DNA from: Pollutimonas bauzanensis
GTDB lineage: Bacteria > Pseudomonadota > Gammaproteobacteria > Burkholderiales > Burkholderiaceae_B
DNA length: 64,000 bases
Direction of reading: 5' to 3'
NCBI RefSeq assembly: GCF_900129885.1
Contig: NZ_FQXE01000020.1
Span: 1-64,000 of the forward strand
A model generated the notes under the pieces. That model did no database searches, was not told the DNA's origin, and was given only the letters and a program-made list of their open reading frames with translations. This document shows, piece by piece, positions 17,057 to 26,106 of the stretch. Both the position numbers and the translations under genes were made by a program. Position 1 is the stretch's first letter. Every line of letters starts with the position of its first letter.

Positions 17057-18265
17057 ATGGATACGATGAAGTCTGAAATAGCCGCCTCCGATTCGCTGGC
17101 CGCAAGCGAAAGCGCCAGGGCGGACGCCGGCGCGACGCAAGCCGTCCAGATAGAAACCATCGCGCCAGAGCCGCGGCCGCGCATGGACGCCGGTGGACTG
17201 GCGCTTTCGGTGCTGGCCACGATCGCTTTCATCTTCGCCCTGCAATGGGCCCGGGAATTTTTCATTCCCCTGGTCTTCGGCATACTGATAGCCTATACCT
17301 TGAACCCCCTGGTCGTATGGCTGGAACGCTGCAGGATTCCCCGCATCGCCGGCACCACCCTGGTGATGCTGGCGCTGTTCGGCTCGGCCAGCATTGTTCT
17401 TACCTCGGTCTACAACGAGGCGCAGTCTATCGTGGATGAACTGCCCATCGCCACCTACAAGTTCAACAACGCCCTGAAACGAGCGGACAACGGCGAGCTG
17501 GGCGCGCTGGACAAGCTGCGCAGCGCCGCCGACGCCTTGAAAAAGGCCGCGAGCCCCACCACCGCCGAGGATGCGCAAGGCGCCGCGGCCGCGCCCAGCG
17601 CCGTCAAGCCGCCGGATTTCAATCTGAACGAATGGCTGTGGGCCGGTTCGCTGAGCGCCGCCGCCTTCGCCGGGAAGCTGACGGTGATCCTCTTCCTGGT
17701 GTTCTTCGCCCTGCTGTCGGGGGATACATTCAAGCGGAAACTGGTGAGGATTACCGGCCCTTCCTTGTCGAAGAAGAAAATCACCGTCCAGATCCTGGAC
17801 GACATCAACAGCTCGATACAGCGATATATGCTGATGCTGCTGGTCACGAACACGCTGCTGGGGCTGGTGACCTGGGCCGTGCTGCACTGGATAGGCCTGG
17901 ACAATCCGGGAGCCTGGGCGGTCGCGGCGGGACTGCTGCACATCATTCCCTACTTCGGGACGGTGATCGCGGCGGCCACGACCGGCTTTGCCGCTTTCCT
18001 CCAGTTCGAATCGTTCTCGATGATGATGCTGGTCATTGCCGCCACGCTGGCGATCGCCTCGATCGTAGGCACGCTGGTCACCACATGGATGACCGGCCGC
18101 ATCGCGAAAATGAATGCCACGGCCGTTTTCGTGGCGCTGCTGTTCGGCGGCTGGCTGTGGGGAGTCTGGGGCCTGTTATTGTGCGTTCCCATCGTCGTCG
18201 TTGTAAAAGTCATTTCAGAACATGTCGAAGGGATGCAATCCCTGGCCGAACTGCTGGGCGAATAG
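17057..18265 (+). CDS. AI-2E family transporter (first of two)
   Basis: The product is 402 aa. A polar N-terminus of about 45 residues is followed by membrane segments (LALSVLATIAFIFALQWARE, LVFGILIAYTLNPLVVWLER, AGTTLVMLALFGSASIVLTS), a cytoplasmic or periplasmic insert of about 130 residues, and a C-terminal bundle including GLLHIIPYFGTVIAAATTGF and LFGGWLWGVWGLLLCVPIVV. The P-x-G-x-hydrophobic loops are typical of the AI-2E/PerM family (formerly UPF0118). Members transport diverse substrates, including Na+/H+ exchange; this one cannot be assigned. The second paralogue follows 108 bases later. Confidence 0.9.
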   Translation: MDTMKSEIAASDSLAASESARADAGATQAVQIETIAPEPRPRMDAGGLALSVLATIAFIFALQWAREFFIPLVFGILIAYTLNPLVVWLERCRIPRIAGTTLVMLALFGSASIVLTSVYNEAQSIVDELPIATYKFNNALKRADNGELGALDKLRSAADALKKAASPTTAEDAQGAAAAPSAVKPPDFNLNEWLWAGSLSAAAFAGKLTVILFLVFFALLSGDTFKRKLVRITGPSLSKKKITVQILDDINSSIQRYMLMLLVTNTLLGLVTWAVLHWIGLDNPGAWAVAAGLLHIIPYFGTVIAAATTGFAAFLQFESFSMMMLVIAATLAIASIVGTLVTTWMTGRIAKMNATAVFVALLFGGWLWGVWGLLLCVPIVVVVKVISEHVEGMQSLAELLGE

Positions 18266-18373
18266 CGGCCTTTCGCATAGAATTGCCAGACGGCACCCTC
18301 AATGGTCGCACACACGAATATGCCGGGCGGCAGTCTATCCGCGCGTCATGCCCCCCGATACCCTGGATGCTGA

Positions 18374-19435
18374 ATGAACAATTCCAATCTCTATTTCCGC
18401 ACGTTCCTGCTTTTACTGGCCGCGGTCACCGTGGCATTCATCTGGGTCCTGCTGCCCTTCTACGGCGCGATCTTCTGGGGCGCGATCCTCGCCATCCTGT
18501 TCACTCCCCTGCACAAGCGCCTGCTCGCCAAGATGCGGGGGCGCCCCAACCTGGCCGCGCTCACGACGCTGCTGATCATCATTCTGATCGTCATCATCCC
18601 GACCATACTGATCACAGGCGCGCTGCTGCAGGAAGGCGCAACCGTCTACAAGCGCATCAGCTCGGGCCAGTTCAATCTGGGGGACTATTTCGAACAAATC
18701 GTCAGCGCCATGCCGCCGTCGGCGCACGATATTCTCAACCGCTTCGGCGTCGGCGACATTTTCAGCCTGCGCGAAAAGCTCTCGGCCGGCGCCCTGCAAG
18801 GCAGCAAATACCTGGCGACCCAGGCGGTAAGCGTGGGGCAAAACACCTTCGAATTCCTGATAGGCATGGGCGTCATGCTTTACATACTGTATTTCCTGCT
18901 GCGCGACGGCGCCCACCTGGCGCGCCACAGCAAACAGCTGATACCGCTAAGCGAAGAATACAAGCAGCATTTGTTCCGCAAGTTCGCCACCGTCGTCCGC
19001 GCCACCGTCAAGGGCAATATCGTCGTGGCGATCACCCAAGGCGCCCTGGGCGGCATCATGTTCTGGTTTCTCGGCATCGAAGGCGCCCTGCTGTGGGGCG
19101 TGCTGATGGCCTTCCTGTCCCTGCTGCCGGCGGTCGGCGCCGCCTTGATCTGGCTGCCGGTGGCCATCTACTTCCTGGTCACCGGCGCCATCTGGCAAGG
19201 CGTGGTCCTGGCCCTGTTCGGCGTACTGGTCATCGGCCTGGTCGACAATATCCTGCGCCCCCTGCTGGTCGGCAAAGACACCAAAATTCCGGACTACGTC
19301 ATCCTGATTTCCACGCTGGGCGGGCTGTCGGTATTCGGGCTCAACGGCTTTGTCATCGGGCCCTTGTTCGCCGCCCTGTTCATCGCCTGCTGGGACTTGT
19401 TCCCCTCGGCGATCCGGATGAACCAGGAAGAATGA
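18374..19435 (+). CDS. AI-2E family transporter (second of two)
   Basis: The product is 353 aa. It has the same family architecture as its upstream neighbour: WVLLPFYGAIFWGAILAIL, paired central helices, then LLWGVLMAFLSLLPAVGAAL, PVAIYFLVTGAIWQGVVLAL and LGGLSVFGLNGFVIGPLFAA. It lacks the long polar N-terminus of the first copy and is only distantly similar, so the two are not a recent duplication. Inner-membrane permease, substrate unknown. Co-direction and close spacing suggest one transcription unit. Confidence 0.9.
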   Translation: MNNSNLYFRTFLLLLAAVTVAFIWVLLPFYGAIFWGAILAILFTPLHKRLLAKMRGRPNLAALTTLLIIILIVIIPTILITGALLQEGATVYKRISSGQFNLGDYFEQIVSAMPPSAHDILNRFGVGDIFSLREKLSAGALQGSKYLATQAVSVGQNTFEFLIGMGVMLYILYFLLRDGAHLARHSKQLIPLSEEYKQHLFRKFATVVRATVKGNIVVAITQGALGGIMFWFLGIEGALLWGVLMAFLSLLPAVGAALIWLPVAIYFLVTGAIWQGVVLALFGVLVIGLVDNILRPLLVGKDTKIPDYVILISTLGGLSVFGLNGFVIGPLFAALFIACWDLFPSAIRMNQEE

Positions 19436-19458
19436 ACATCGGTCGCGGGCGCCTTGCC

Positions 19459-19496
19459 GGCGCCCCTTCCATGCGGCGCCCCTTCCATGCGGCGCC
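19459..19496. repeat. 16-base tandem repeat, about 2.4 copies
   Basis: GGCGCCCCTTCCATGC is repeated head to tail at 19459-19474 and 19475-19490, followed by a partial GGCGCC. It lies in the convergent spacer between the AI-2E permease and the MAPEG gene and can fold into GGCGCC-based hairpins. Confidence 0.75.
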
Positions 19497-19533
19497 AAGA
19501 CAGGCCGCGCTTGCGCAGCCGCTGCCGGCCTTC

Positions 19534-19908
19534 CTAGCTTCCCAGGAACAATATGGCAATATTCACGGCCAGCGCCACCGTCCACACCAGGGTGCGCACC
19601 ATGCCGTAGCCGGCCAGGTATATGCCCAGATAGACCAGGCGCAGCAATATCCAGGCGCCCATCAGGCTGGCAAGCGCAGTGGCGTCGGCCATCTGGTACA
19701 AAGCAAACAACACCGCGGCGAAAAAGAAAGGCAAGCCTTCGAACAAGTTGGTCTGCGCCGCATCGGCCCGCGCCCGCCAGCCCTCCTGGCGCGCCAGCCA
19801 GGATCGCGGATTGTTATTGTCGTAGCCTTTGCCGCCCGCCTTGGACACCGCCGCCGCGACAAAAGGCAGTACGGCCGCAATCAGCATCAGCCATGCAATA
19901 GTGTTCAT
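19534..19908 (-). CDS. MAPEG family membrane protein
   Basis: The product is 124 aa from ATG 19908, which has GGAGGAG just upstream. The four hydrophobic segments, the NPR motif (NNNNPRSWLARQEGWRARAD) and the following AQTNLFEGLPFFFAAVL match the membrane-associated eicosanoid/glutathione metabolism (MAPEG) family. Bacterial members are of unknown function; some bind glutathione. Its 3' end faces the AI-2E permease. It stands alone on this strand. Confidence 0.88.
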   Translation of the reverse strand: MNTIAWLMLIAAVLPFVAAAVSKAGGKGYDNNNPRSWLARQEGWRARADAAQTNLFEGLPFFFAAVLFALYQMADATALASLMGAWILLRLVYLGIYLAGYGMVRTLVWTVALAVNIAILFLGS

Positions 19909-20044
19909 ATCTCCTCCAGATGCTCTCGGTTTACGGACCAGGCACCGCGGCGCCCATGCCTTGCAATATAAGCTGCCGGAAGGGATGCCGCCTAGGGGAT
20001 TATAGGAAGGCCCCCGCATCCCCAACAAGCATTGAAAGAATATG

Positions 20045-20050
20045 TATAAT
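20045..20050 (+). promoter_or_regulatory. Probable -10 element of the tRNA-Thr promoter
   Basis: TATAAT lies 55 bases before the tRNA and is followed by the GC-rich discriminator ACGGGC that is common in stable-RNA promoters. No good -35 hexamer is seen at 16-18 bases spacing, so this is a tentative call. Confidence 0.45.
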
Positions 20051-20104
20051 AACGGGCTTGGCAGGACACAGGCTCGCAGTATGCGGCCTTTATTTATGCC
20101 AAAA

Positions 20105-20180
20105 GCCGATGTAGCTCAGTTGGTAGAGCAGCTCATTCGTAATGAGAAGGTCGGGGGTTCGACTCCTCTCATCGGCACCA
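20105..20180 (+). tRNA. tRNA-Thr (anticodon CGT)
   Basis: The 76-base sequence folds as a complete cloverleaf: acceptor GCCGATG / CATCGGC, D-arm GCTC...GAGC, anticodon loop TTCGTAA with CGT at 20138-20140 reading ACG (Thr), T-loop TTCGACT, and an encoded CCA end. It resembles the proteobacterial tRNA-Thr(CGT). The 27-43 pair of the anticodon stem is a G-A mismatch. It stands between the MAPEG gene and the SDR cluster; tRNA 3' ends are common integration sites, but no integrase is adjacent. Confidence 0.97.
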
Positions 20181-20196
20181 ATAGAATCAAGCACTT

Positions 20197-20225
20197 GCGC
20201 CAACCTGAAAAGGTTGGCGTTTTTG
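20197..20225 (+). terminator. Rho-independent terminator of tRNA-Thr
   Basis: CGCCAACCT, a GAAA tetraloop-like turn and AGGTTGGCG form a 9-bp stem, followed by a T-rich tract (GTTTTTG). This is 16 bases after the tRNA end and is a textbook intrinsic terminator. Confidence 0.88.
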
Positions 20226-20341
20226 TTGGGCCAAGGCCCCTGCTTCCGGCCCCGCCCCGATAGCGCCTCCAACGGCATGGGCTTTTCTTGCGCGTTGAGG
20301 TTTACCCCTATATACCCGTGGGCGGCTTTCGTGCAAAATTT

Positions 20342-20364
20342 TGTGATCACATATCAGATATCAC
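20342..20364. promoter_or_regulatory. Palindromic operator candidate upstream of the SDR/E1/E2 cluster
   Basis: TGTGATCACA at 20342-20351 is a perfect 10-base palindrome. A further ATATCAC at 20358-20364 mirrors its GTGAT half. The element lies 36-58 bases before the first gene of the cluster that contains its own GntR regulator (24105), which makes it a reasonable operator candidate. Confidence 0.4.
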
Positions 20365-20399
20365 GATAAAACAAAAAGAGACGACGGCAGCAGACTCAT

Positions 20400-21173
20400 A
20401 TGACTCACCCATTATTCAATATAGAAAACAAAGTCGTAGCCATTACGGGCGCGGGAGGCGGCATTGGCCGCGCGGTGGCAAAGGGATTCGCCGAGTCGGG
20501 CGCCCGGCTTGCGCTCATCGAGAATGCGGAAGCGAATTTCGAGGCGCTGCGCGGAGAGCTGGCCGCCTTGAACGCGCACGCCGCCGGATACTACGTCCTC
20601 GATGTCACGGATCGCGAGGGATGTTTTTCCTGCGTCAAACAGATAGTCGAAAAATTCGGACAAGTGGATGTCCTCATCAATCTTGCGGGCATCAATCAGC
20701 GGATGCGTCCGGAGCTCTACACAGAAGCCATCTATGACCGGATCGTCGACGTCAATTTGAAGGGCACCTTCCAGATGTGCCAGGCCGTTTATTCCTTCAT
20801 GAAAGCGAACCGCTACGGAAAAATAATAAACGTGGGTTCGATCACGGCAATCGCGGCCAATCAACACTTGCCCGTGTACGCCGCGACCAAAGCGGCGATC
20901 AACCAACTGAGCAAATCATTGGCGTGCGCCTGGGCGCCTGAAGGCATCCATGTGAACGTCGTGCATCCGGGCTGGATAGACACCGCTCTTTCCCGCCAGG
21001 CGCGTGTCGACATTCCGGGGCATGCCGAGCGTGTCGTGGCAACGACGCCCGCCGGGCGCTGGGGGCTGCCTGAAGATCTCGTGGGCACGATGCTTTTCCT
21101 TGCCGCCCCAGCCTCGGACTTCATTGACGGAGCCAATATCGTTGTAGATGGTGGCGTGACTTCACAACTATAA
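20400..21173 (+). CDS. Short-chain dehydrogenase/reductase (SDR)
   Basis: The product is 257 aa, classical SDR length. The nucleotide-binding motif is VVAITGAGGGIGRAVAKGF near residue 12, followed by INLAGIN (NAG-type motif), the catalytic Ser in INVGSITAIAA, and Y-A-A-T-K in PVYAATKAAINQ; the C-terminal end is IDGANIVVDGGV. It should be an NAD(P)-dependent alcohol/ketone oxidoreductase in the cytoplasm. It is the first gene of the cluster and is 17 bases upstream of the fused E1 gene, so it probably prepares or removes a ketol, diol or oxo substrate of that complex. Confidence 0.93.
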   Translation: MTHPLFNIENKVVAITGAGGGIGRAVAKGFAESGARLALIENAEANFEALRGELAALNAHAAGYYVLDVTDREGCFSCVKQIVEKFGQVDVLINLAGINQRMRPELYTEAIYDRIVDVNLKGTFQMCQAVYSFMKANRYGKIINVGSITAIAANQHLPVYAATKAAINQLSKSLACAWAPEGIHVNVVHPGWIDTALSRQARVDIPGHAERVVATTPAGRWGLPEDLVGTMLFLAAPASDFIDGANIVVDGGVTSQL

Positions 21174-21190
21174 AACTGAACGGAAGACAG

Positions 21191-23368
21191 ATGAATTTAA
21201 GCTCTATCGGCGCCAGCACGCCAATGGTCAAGTACACGTTCTCGGACGCCGACTGGGAACGGATTTCGCGCGCGGATGCTTTACGCATCACCACCCTGTT
21301 CCTGACGGCCCGGCGCTTCGAAGAAAAAATACTGCAACTCGACAAGCTCAATCTGGTGCACGGCCCCGCGCATTCCAGCATTGGCCAAGAGGGAGGGGCC
21401 GCCGGCAGCATCGCCGCGCTTCCGATCGACACACTCATCAATGGAACGCACCGCGCGCATCATCAGTGCATCGCCAAGGCAATCAATGCGCTTTATGGCG
21501 AAGGGTTCGACCCCTTGGCGCATGGCCTCAAACCGGAAATGCGGCGCGAAATCCAGGCTATGCTGCAAGAGATCCTCGGCCTCAAAGGCGGCTGGACGGG
21601 AGGCCGGGGCGGTTCAATGCACTTGCGCAAGGAATCTCTGGGCATTATGGGAACCAACGCCATTGTCGCAGGCGGCCTGCCCATAGCCTGCGGCCATGCC
21701 TTTGCAGAGAAGGCGCGCGGCGGCAAGCGGCTCACGGTCTCCTACTTCGGAGACGGCGCTGTGCACCAGGGCGCCACACACGAGTCCTTGAATCTGGCTG
21801 CGCTGTATCGGCTGCCCATTCTTTTCTTCCTGGAAAACAACGGCTACGCCGTGTCCATGAGCGTGGCACAGTCGACCTTTGAAACGCAGCTGCTGACGCG
21901 CCCTTTTGCCCACGGCATTCCCTCTATCCATGTTGATGGCGCGAACCCGGTGGCCGTATGGCTGGCCACCAAATGGGCGGAAGAACAAATATCCGCCACG
22001 CAAGGCCCGGCGTTCATTCTGGCCGATGTCTATCGCTACTACCACCAGAGCTCATCCATTCCAGGCAGCGCTTTTGGCTACCGCACGAAAGATGAAGAAG
22101 AATCCTGGAAGGCTCGCGATCCCTGGAAATTCCTTCAGGAATCTCTGCCTGCCCGAGGGCTGCTGACAATGGATGAATTGTCCGCGCTGGACAAAGATAT
22201 AAGCGCCAGCGTTCAGGCGGCCGCAGAATCATGCATCGAAGGAAAGGGGTCCTCTTCCCGCATCAAGGCGGATCTTTGGCCCGCGCCAGAGACCGTCGAC
22301 AGCAATCTCAATAGCGACGGAAGCGAACTTCAGGCATTGAACTACAAAGAATTCGAAGACTACGCGCAAGCCGATATGGAGCCGCTGACTTACATTGCGG
22401 CGATCTCCAAGACCATGGGCAACGCCATGGAAAAGGACGACAGCATATATATTTTTGGTGAAGATGTCGCCAATATGGGGGGCGGCACCGTCGGGGCGAC
22501 CCGGGGGCTCACTGAAAAGTTGAAAGGCCGCATTATCAATACGCCCATTACCGAAAATGGCTTTTGCGGCCTGGCGACTGGCGCCGCGCTTTGCGGTTTG
22601 CGTACGGTCGTGGAGCTGATGTATAGCGACTTCTTCCTGGTGGCGGGCGACCAATTGCTCAACCAGGCGGGGAAGATCCGGCATTTATTCAATGGCACGG
22701 CCTCGGTGCCGCTAGTTCTTCGCGCCCGGGTGCCAGGCCTGGAAGGCTACGGCTCCCAACATTCGATGGACCCCGCCGCGATATTCAGCGCCTTCCCGGG
22801 CTGGAGGATCGTGGCGCCGTCCAATGCTTTTGAATATGTCGGCCTGATGAATTCGGCCCTGGCCTGCAACGATCCCGTACTGGTCATTGAGCCGCAAGAA
22901 CTGCACACCCGATCCACGCCAGTCCCGAAAGACTTGAACTATTTCATCCCTCTCGGGAAAGCAAAGCGGGTCCGGCGTGGCGATGACATCACGCTGCTGG
23001 CGACACTGACGATGGTCAAGGAATGCTGCGATGTCGCTGATGAAATGAACGCAAGCGCCGACGTTATCGATTTGCGCAGCCTGTCTCCCAGGGACATCGA
23101 CTATGACCTCATAGGCGAATCCGTCCGCAAAACGGGGCGTGTGATCATTGTCGAGCAGACTACCCGGCCGGCCAGCATCGGCGCATTGATCGCCGACGAA
23201 ATCCAGCGCCGCTACTTCGACTATCTGGACACTCCTGTGCAACGGGTGACAGGGAAATGGGCGCCACCCGTTGTCTCGAAAGCCCTTGAAGCGGCTGCCC
23301 TGGCCAACAAGGACGACATTCAAAAAAGCATCATCCAGGTGATGCGCGACTGCGGACTGGCGAGGTAG
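21191..23368 (+). CDS. Fused E1 alpha-beta thiamine-diphosphate 2-oxoacid dehydrogenase
   Basis: The product is 725 aa and joins two normally separate subunits. Residues about 30-330 are the E1 alpha (ThDP-binding) part, with GGRGGSMH, GDG at 187-189 and the matching NN at 216-217 (LFFLENNGYAVSM), which bind Mg-ThDP. A linker follows at about 345-397. Residues about 398-705 are E1 beta (IYIFGEDVANMGGGTVGATR, TPITENGFCGLATGAAL, GLEGYGSQHSMDPAA) ending in a transketolase-C domain. It would decarboxylate a 2-oxoacid, or cleave an acetoin-like alpha-hydroxyketone, and transfer the acyl to the lipoyl E2 encoded at 24807. No E3 gene is present. Substrate class cannot be fixed from sequence alone. 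Confidence 0.93.
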   Translation: MNLSSIGASTPMVKYTFSDADWERISRADALRITTLFLTARRFEEKILQLDKLNLVHGPAHSSIGQEGGAAGSIAALPIDTLINGTHRAHHQCIAKAINALYGEGFDPLAHGLKPEMRREIQAMLQEILGLKGGWTGGRGGSMHLRKESLGIMGTNAIVAGGLPIACGHAFAEKARGGKRLTVSYFGDGAVHQGATHESLNLAALYRLPILFFLENNGYAVSMSVAQSTFETQLLTRPFAHGIPSIHVDGANPVAVWLATKWAEEQISATQGPAFILADVYRYYHQSSSIPGSAFGYRTKDEEESWKARDPWKFLQESLPARGLLTMDELSALDKDISASVQAAAESCIEGKGSSSRIKADLWPAPETVDSNLNSDGSELQALNYKEFEDYAQADMEPLTYIAAISKTMGNAMEKDDSIYIFGEDVANMGGGTVGATRGLTEKLKGRIINTPITENGFCGLATGAALCGLRTVVELMYSDFFLVAGDQLLNQAGKIRHLFNGTASVPLVLRARVPGLEGYGSQHSMDPAAIFSAFPGWRIVAPSNAFEYVGLMNSALACNDPVLVIEPQELHTRSTPVPKDLNYFIPLGKAKRVRRGDDITLLATLTMVKECCDVADEMNASADVIDLRSLSPRDIDYDLIGESVRKTGRVIIVEQTTRPASIGALIADEIQRRYFDYLDTPVQRVTGKWAPPVVSKALEAAALANKDDIQKSIIQVMRDCGLAR

Positions 23369-23373
23369 AAACG

Positions 23374-24099
23374 ATGTCGCCCTTTACACTCGAAAACAAG
23401 CACATATTGATCACGGGAGCCGCAGGCGGCATCGGCCGCGAGCTGGCGCAAATCTGCGCGGAACTGGGCGCGGTGCTCATCCTGGCCGACCGCCAGGCCC
23501 CTACCGACCTGGCTTGCGCGCTGCGGCGGCAAGGCGCGAAAGCGGAAGCCATAGGTTTTGACGCAGGCGACAAAGCCTCTATCGAAGAGGCGATTGCGCG
23601 CCTCGGGCGCATAGATGTCCTTGTGGCGAACGCGGGCTACTGCCCCTGGGACAGCTGGGACGACGAGAACTGGGAATCCGTGCTAAACGCCGTTATCGAT
23701 GTGAACCTGGCTGGCGTCATTTACCTGACGCGCTGTGTTCTGAAGAAAATGATAGCGCAAGGCTCGGGACAAATGGTGCTTGTCACTTCAGTCGCGGCCC
23801 GAATGGGCGGGCTGAAGGCGAGCCCTCATTACGTCGCCGCCAAAGGCGGTGTCACTAGTTTCGTGAAATGGCTTGCACGTGTTGCCGCCCCTCACGATAT
23901 TCCAGTGAACTGTGTCGCCCCCGGCGCCACACAGACCGCGATGACGGAAAACCAGGCGATCAGCACGGACGGCATTCCCATGGGCCGCATGGCCCATCCG
24001 CGGGAAATCGCGCTGCCTATCGCCTTTCTTTGTTCGGAAGGCGCAAGCTACATAAGCGGTGCCACACTAGACGTCAATGGTGGCGTCTATATGAACTAG
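23374..24099 (+). CDS. Short-chain dehydrogenase/reductase (SDR)
   Basis: The product is 241 aa. It shows ILITGAAGGIGRELAQICAE, LVANAGY, VLVTSVAARMGG and the catalytic YVAAKGG, with the usual C-terminus ISGATLDVNGGVYMN. It begins 5 bases after the E1 stop and is one of two SDRs flanking the E1 gene. They are only distantly similar to each other, so they probably catalyse different redox steps on the same route. Cofactor preference is not clear: the Asp in ILADRQ after the second beta strand favours NAD. Confidence 0.93.
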   Translation: MSPFTLENKHILITGAAGGIGRELAQICAELGAVLILADRQAPTDLACALRRQGAKAEAIGFDAGDKASIEEAIARLGRIDVLVANAGYCPWDSWDDENWESVLNAVIDVNLAGVIYLTRCVLKKMIAQGSGQMVLVTSVAARMGGLKASPHYVAAKGGVTSFVKWLARVAAPHDIPVNCVAPGATQTAMTENQAISTDGIPMGRMAHPREIALPIAFLCSEGASYISGATLDVNGGVYMN

Positions 24100-24104
24100 G
24101 CCGG

Positions 24105-24806
24105 ATGCAGATGGATCTCACTCTAATAAACGGTTTGCGCAAACAGGCGCGCGTCACGGTTGCCGAACAGGCCTATACGGAAATTCGTCAACTGCTCATG
24201 ACAGGATCGATTTCACCAGGGGAAAAAGTGACCCTGCGCGGATTGGCCAGCGCGCTGAATATCAGCCCCATGCCGGTACGCGACGCAGTCAGCAAACTGG
24301 TGGCGGAAGGCGCGTTGCAAATGCTGCCCAACCGCACCTTGCAGGTGCCCAAGCCAACGCTCCAGGCGTTTCGTGAGATTGTGAAAATCCGCTGTTGCCT
24401 GGAAGGCTTTGCCGCCCTGGAAGCGGCGCAGCACATCAGCGAGGCTGAATTGAATAAGGTCCGGTCAATAGCGGAAGAATATGAATCTTTGGCAAAAAGA
24501 GCGCCGTTCGATGCCTTCCTGACAATCGAAACCAACCGGCGCCTGCATTTTTCGGTCTACCAGGCCGCGGGCATGCCGCAACTCGTCGGCATGATCGAGA
24601 ACATATGGCTGCAAATTTCGCCTTTGTTCTCCCTCAGTATGAATAATCAGAAACGCACCGTCGAAAATTGGGAATCCTTTCGCCATCACCGCGATCTGGT
24701 CGCCGCTTTGACCGCCGGAAATGGCGAAGGCGCAAGAGAGGCAATCGTTTCGGACATCACAGACGCAGCCAGGTTCATCGAGAAAACAGGCCAGTTGGAA
24801 AATTAA
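24105..24806 (+). CDS. GntR family regulator (FCD type)
   Basis: The product is 233 aa from ATG 24105 (a second ATG at 24111 is possible). The winged helix is at about residues 15-80 (QAYTEIRQLLMTGSISPGEK, LRGLASALNISPMPVRDAVS), the normal GntR pattern. It is followed by an all-helical FCD-like effector domain (IVKIRCCLEGFAALEAAQHI, RRLHFSVYQAAGMPQLVGMI, FRHHRDLVAALTAGNGEGAR) with the His residues that usually bind a metal. It lies within the cluster with 5-base spacing to the SDR, so it is probably the cluster's own regulator, perhaps acting at the palindrome at 20342. Confidence 0.92.
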   Translation: MQMDLTLINGLRKQARVTVAEQAYTEIRQLLMTGSISPGEKVTLRGLASALNISPMPVRDAVSKLVAEGALQMLPNRTLQVPKPTLQAFREIVKIRCCLEGFAALEAAQHISEAELNKVRSIAEEYESLAKRAPFDAFLTIETNRRLHFSVYQAAGMPQLVGMIENIWLQISPLFSLSMNNQKRTVENWESFRHHRDLVAALTAGNGEGAREAIVSDITDAARFIEKTGQLEN

Positions 24807-26087
24807 ATGGGCGAGACAATGTCGATTCATATTTATATGCCCGCGATAGGCGCGGGCACCACACAAGGCAGCATTGTTCAATGGAATGTCGCGCCAGGAG
24901 ACTGGATCCAGGAGGGGGAGATCATTGCCGAGATTGAAACCGACAAAGCCGTCATCGCGCTCGAAGCCGTGGATAGCGGACGGCTGGAATCGATTCTGGT
25001 GCAGGCTGGAGAGCCCAATGTAGCCGTAGGCGCCCCTATCGCGCTGCTATCGGGGGCAGCCGGCACGACGGAGGCAGGCGCGGCACCGGCAGACGTGGCA
25101 GAGGCAGACGTGGCAGAGGCAGGCGCGGTAGAAGAATGCGCGGTGGAACCGGATGATCCAGTCCGGCGCCTGCTCGCCAGCCCGGCGGCGCGCCATATCG
25201 CCCGTTCTTTGGACATCGATCTGAAGCAAATAAAGGGCTCGGGCCCGAACGGCCGGATCGTGAAATACGATGTGCAGCAAGTCATCGAGGCAAAGGCCAT
25301 TGAAGCAAAAGCGGGCGCCAAGGCCGACGTCGCATCGAAGATGGCCCATCCCGCAGCCGACAGGCCGGCCAATGGCGCGGCTGGCGGCGCAAATGCGCCT
25401 GCCGCGGCGCCCGCCAATCTGGCGGCCCATACACCGATGCGCCGAACGATTGCCAAGCGCCTTTCAGAATCAAAGCGCGAAGCGCCGCACTTCTATCTTG
25501 AAGTGGAATGCCGCATGGACAAGCTCATCAAGCTGCGCCAAAAAATCAATGAAGCCACGGACTTCAAATATTCATTGAATGATTTGCTCTGCTATGCCAT
25601 CAGCCGGGCATTCAAAAACAATCCCGTCGTAAACAGCCAGTGGCAAGAAGAAGGCATGTATCAACGCCCTACTCTTGATCTCAACGTTGCCGTCGCAACG
25701 GAAGCAGGGCTTATTACGCCCCTCCTGCGCCGATGCGATCAGCTGTCGCTGTCGGAGATGGCCCGGGAAATTCGCCTGCTGGCTGAATCCGCCAAACAAG
25801 GCCGCTTGAAACCCGACCAATATGAAAGCGGCGGCCTCACCGTTACCAATCTCGGGATGTATGGCATAACCCGCTTCAGCGCCATCATCAACCCGCCGCA
25901 ATCGGCCATCGTGGCCCTGGGGGCGGTCGAACAACGCCCTATTGTGATCAAAGACAAGGTGAAGGCCGGCGCCGTTATTTCAATCACACTTTCAGCCGAT
26001 CATCGCGTTGTGGATGGCGCCGTCGCCGCCCGATTCATGGGCGACATCAAAAATCGCATCGAAAACCCCATCAACCTGATCTTATAA
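24807..26087 (+). CDS. Dihydrolipoamide acyltransferase (E2)
   Basis: The product is 426 aa; ATG 24807 directly follows the GntR stop, and ATG 24822 (MSIHIYMPAIGAGTTQGSIV) is an alternative start. Domains in order: one lipoyl domain with the lipoyl-Lys at K47 in AEIETDKAVIALEAVDSG; an Ala-rich linker with repeated DVAEA units; a peripheral subunit-binding domain at about 113-152 (LASPAARHIARSLDIDL); a second Ala/Pro linker; and a catalytic 2-oxoacid dehydrogenase acyltransferase domain ending with the active-site His and Asp in DHRVVDG (H399, D403). It accepts the acyl group from the fused E1 and passes it to CoA. E3 must come from elsewhere. Confidence 0.93.
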   Translation: MGETMSIHIYMPAIGAGTTQGSIVQWNVAPGDWIQEGEIIAEIETDKAVIALEAVDSGRLESILVQAGEPNVAVGAPIALLSGAAGTTEAGAAPADVAEADVAEAGAVEECAVEPDDPVRRLLASPAARHIARSLDIDLKQIKGSGPNGRIVKYDVQQVIEAKAIEAKAGAKADVASKMAHPAADRPANGAAGGANAPAAAPANLAAHTPMRRTIAKRLSESKREAPHFYLEVECRMDKLIKLRQKINEATDFKYSLNDLLCYAISRAFKNNPVVNSQWQEEGMYQRPTLDLNVAVATEAGLITPLLRRCDQLSLSEMAREIRLLAESAKQGRLKPDQYESGGLTVTNLGMYGITRFSAIINPPQSAIVALGAVEQRPIVIKDKVKAGAVISITLSADHRVVDGAVAARFMGDIKNRIENPINLIL

Positions 26088-26106
26088 GTAAATTTAGGAG
26101 ACATAC

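Noticed and set aside
20105-20225. Genomic island attachment site at the tRNA-Thr
   Set aside because: No integrase gene and no repeat of the tRNA 3' end was seen within the window.
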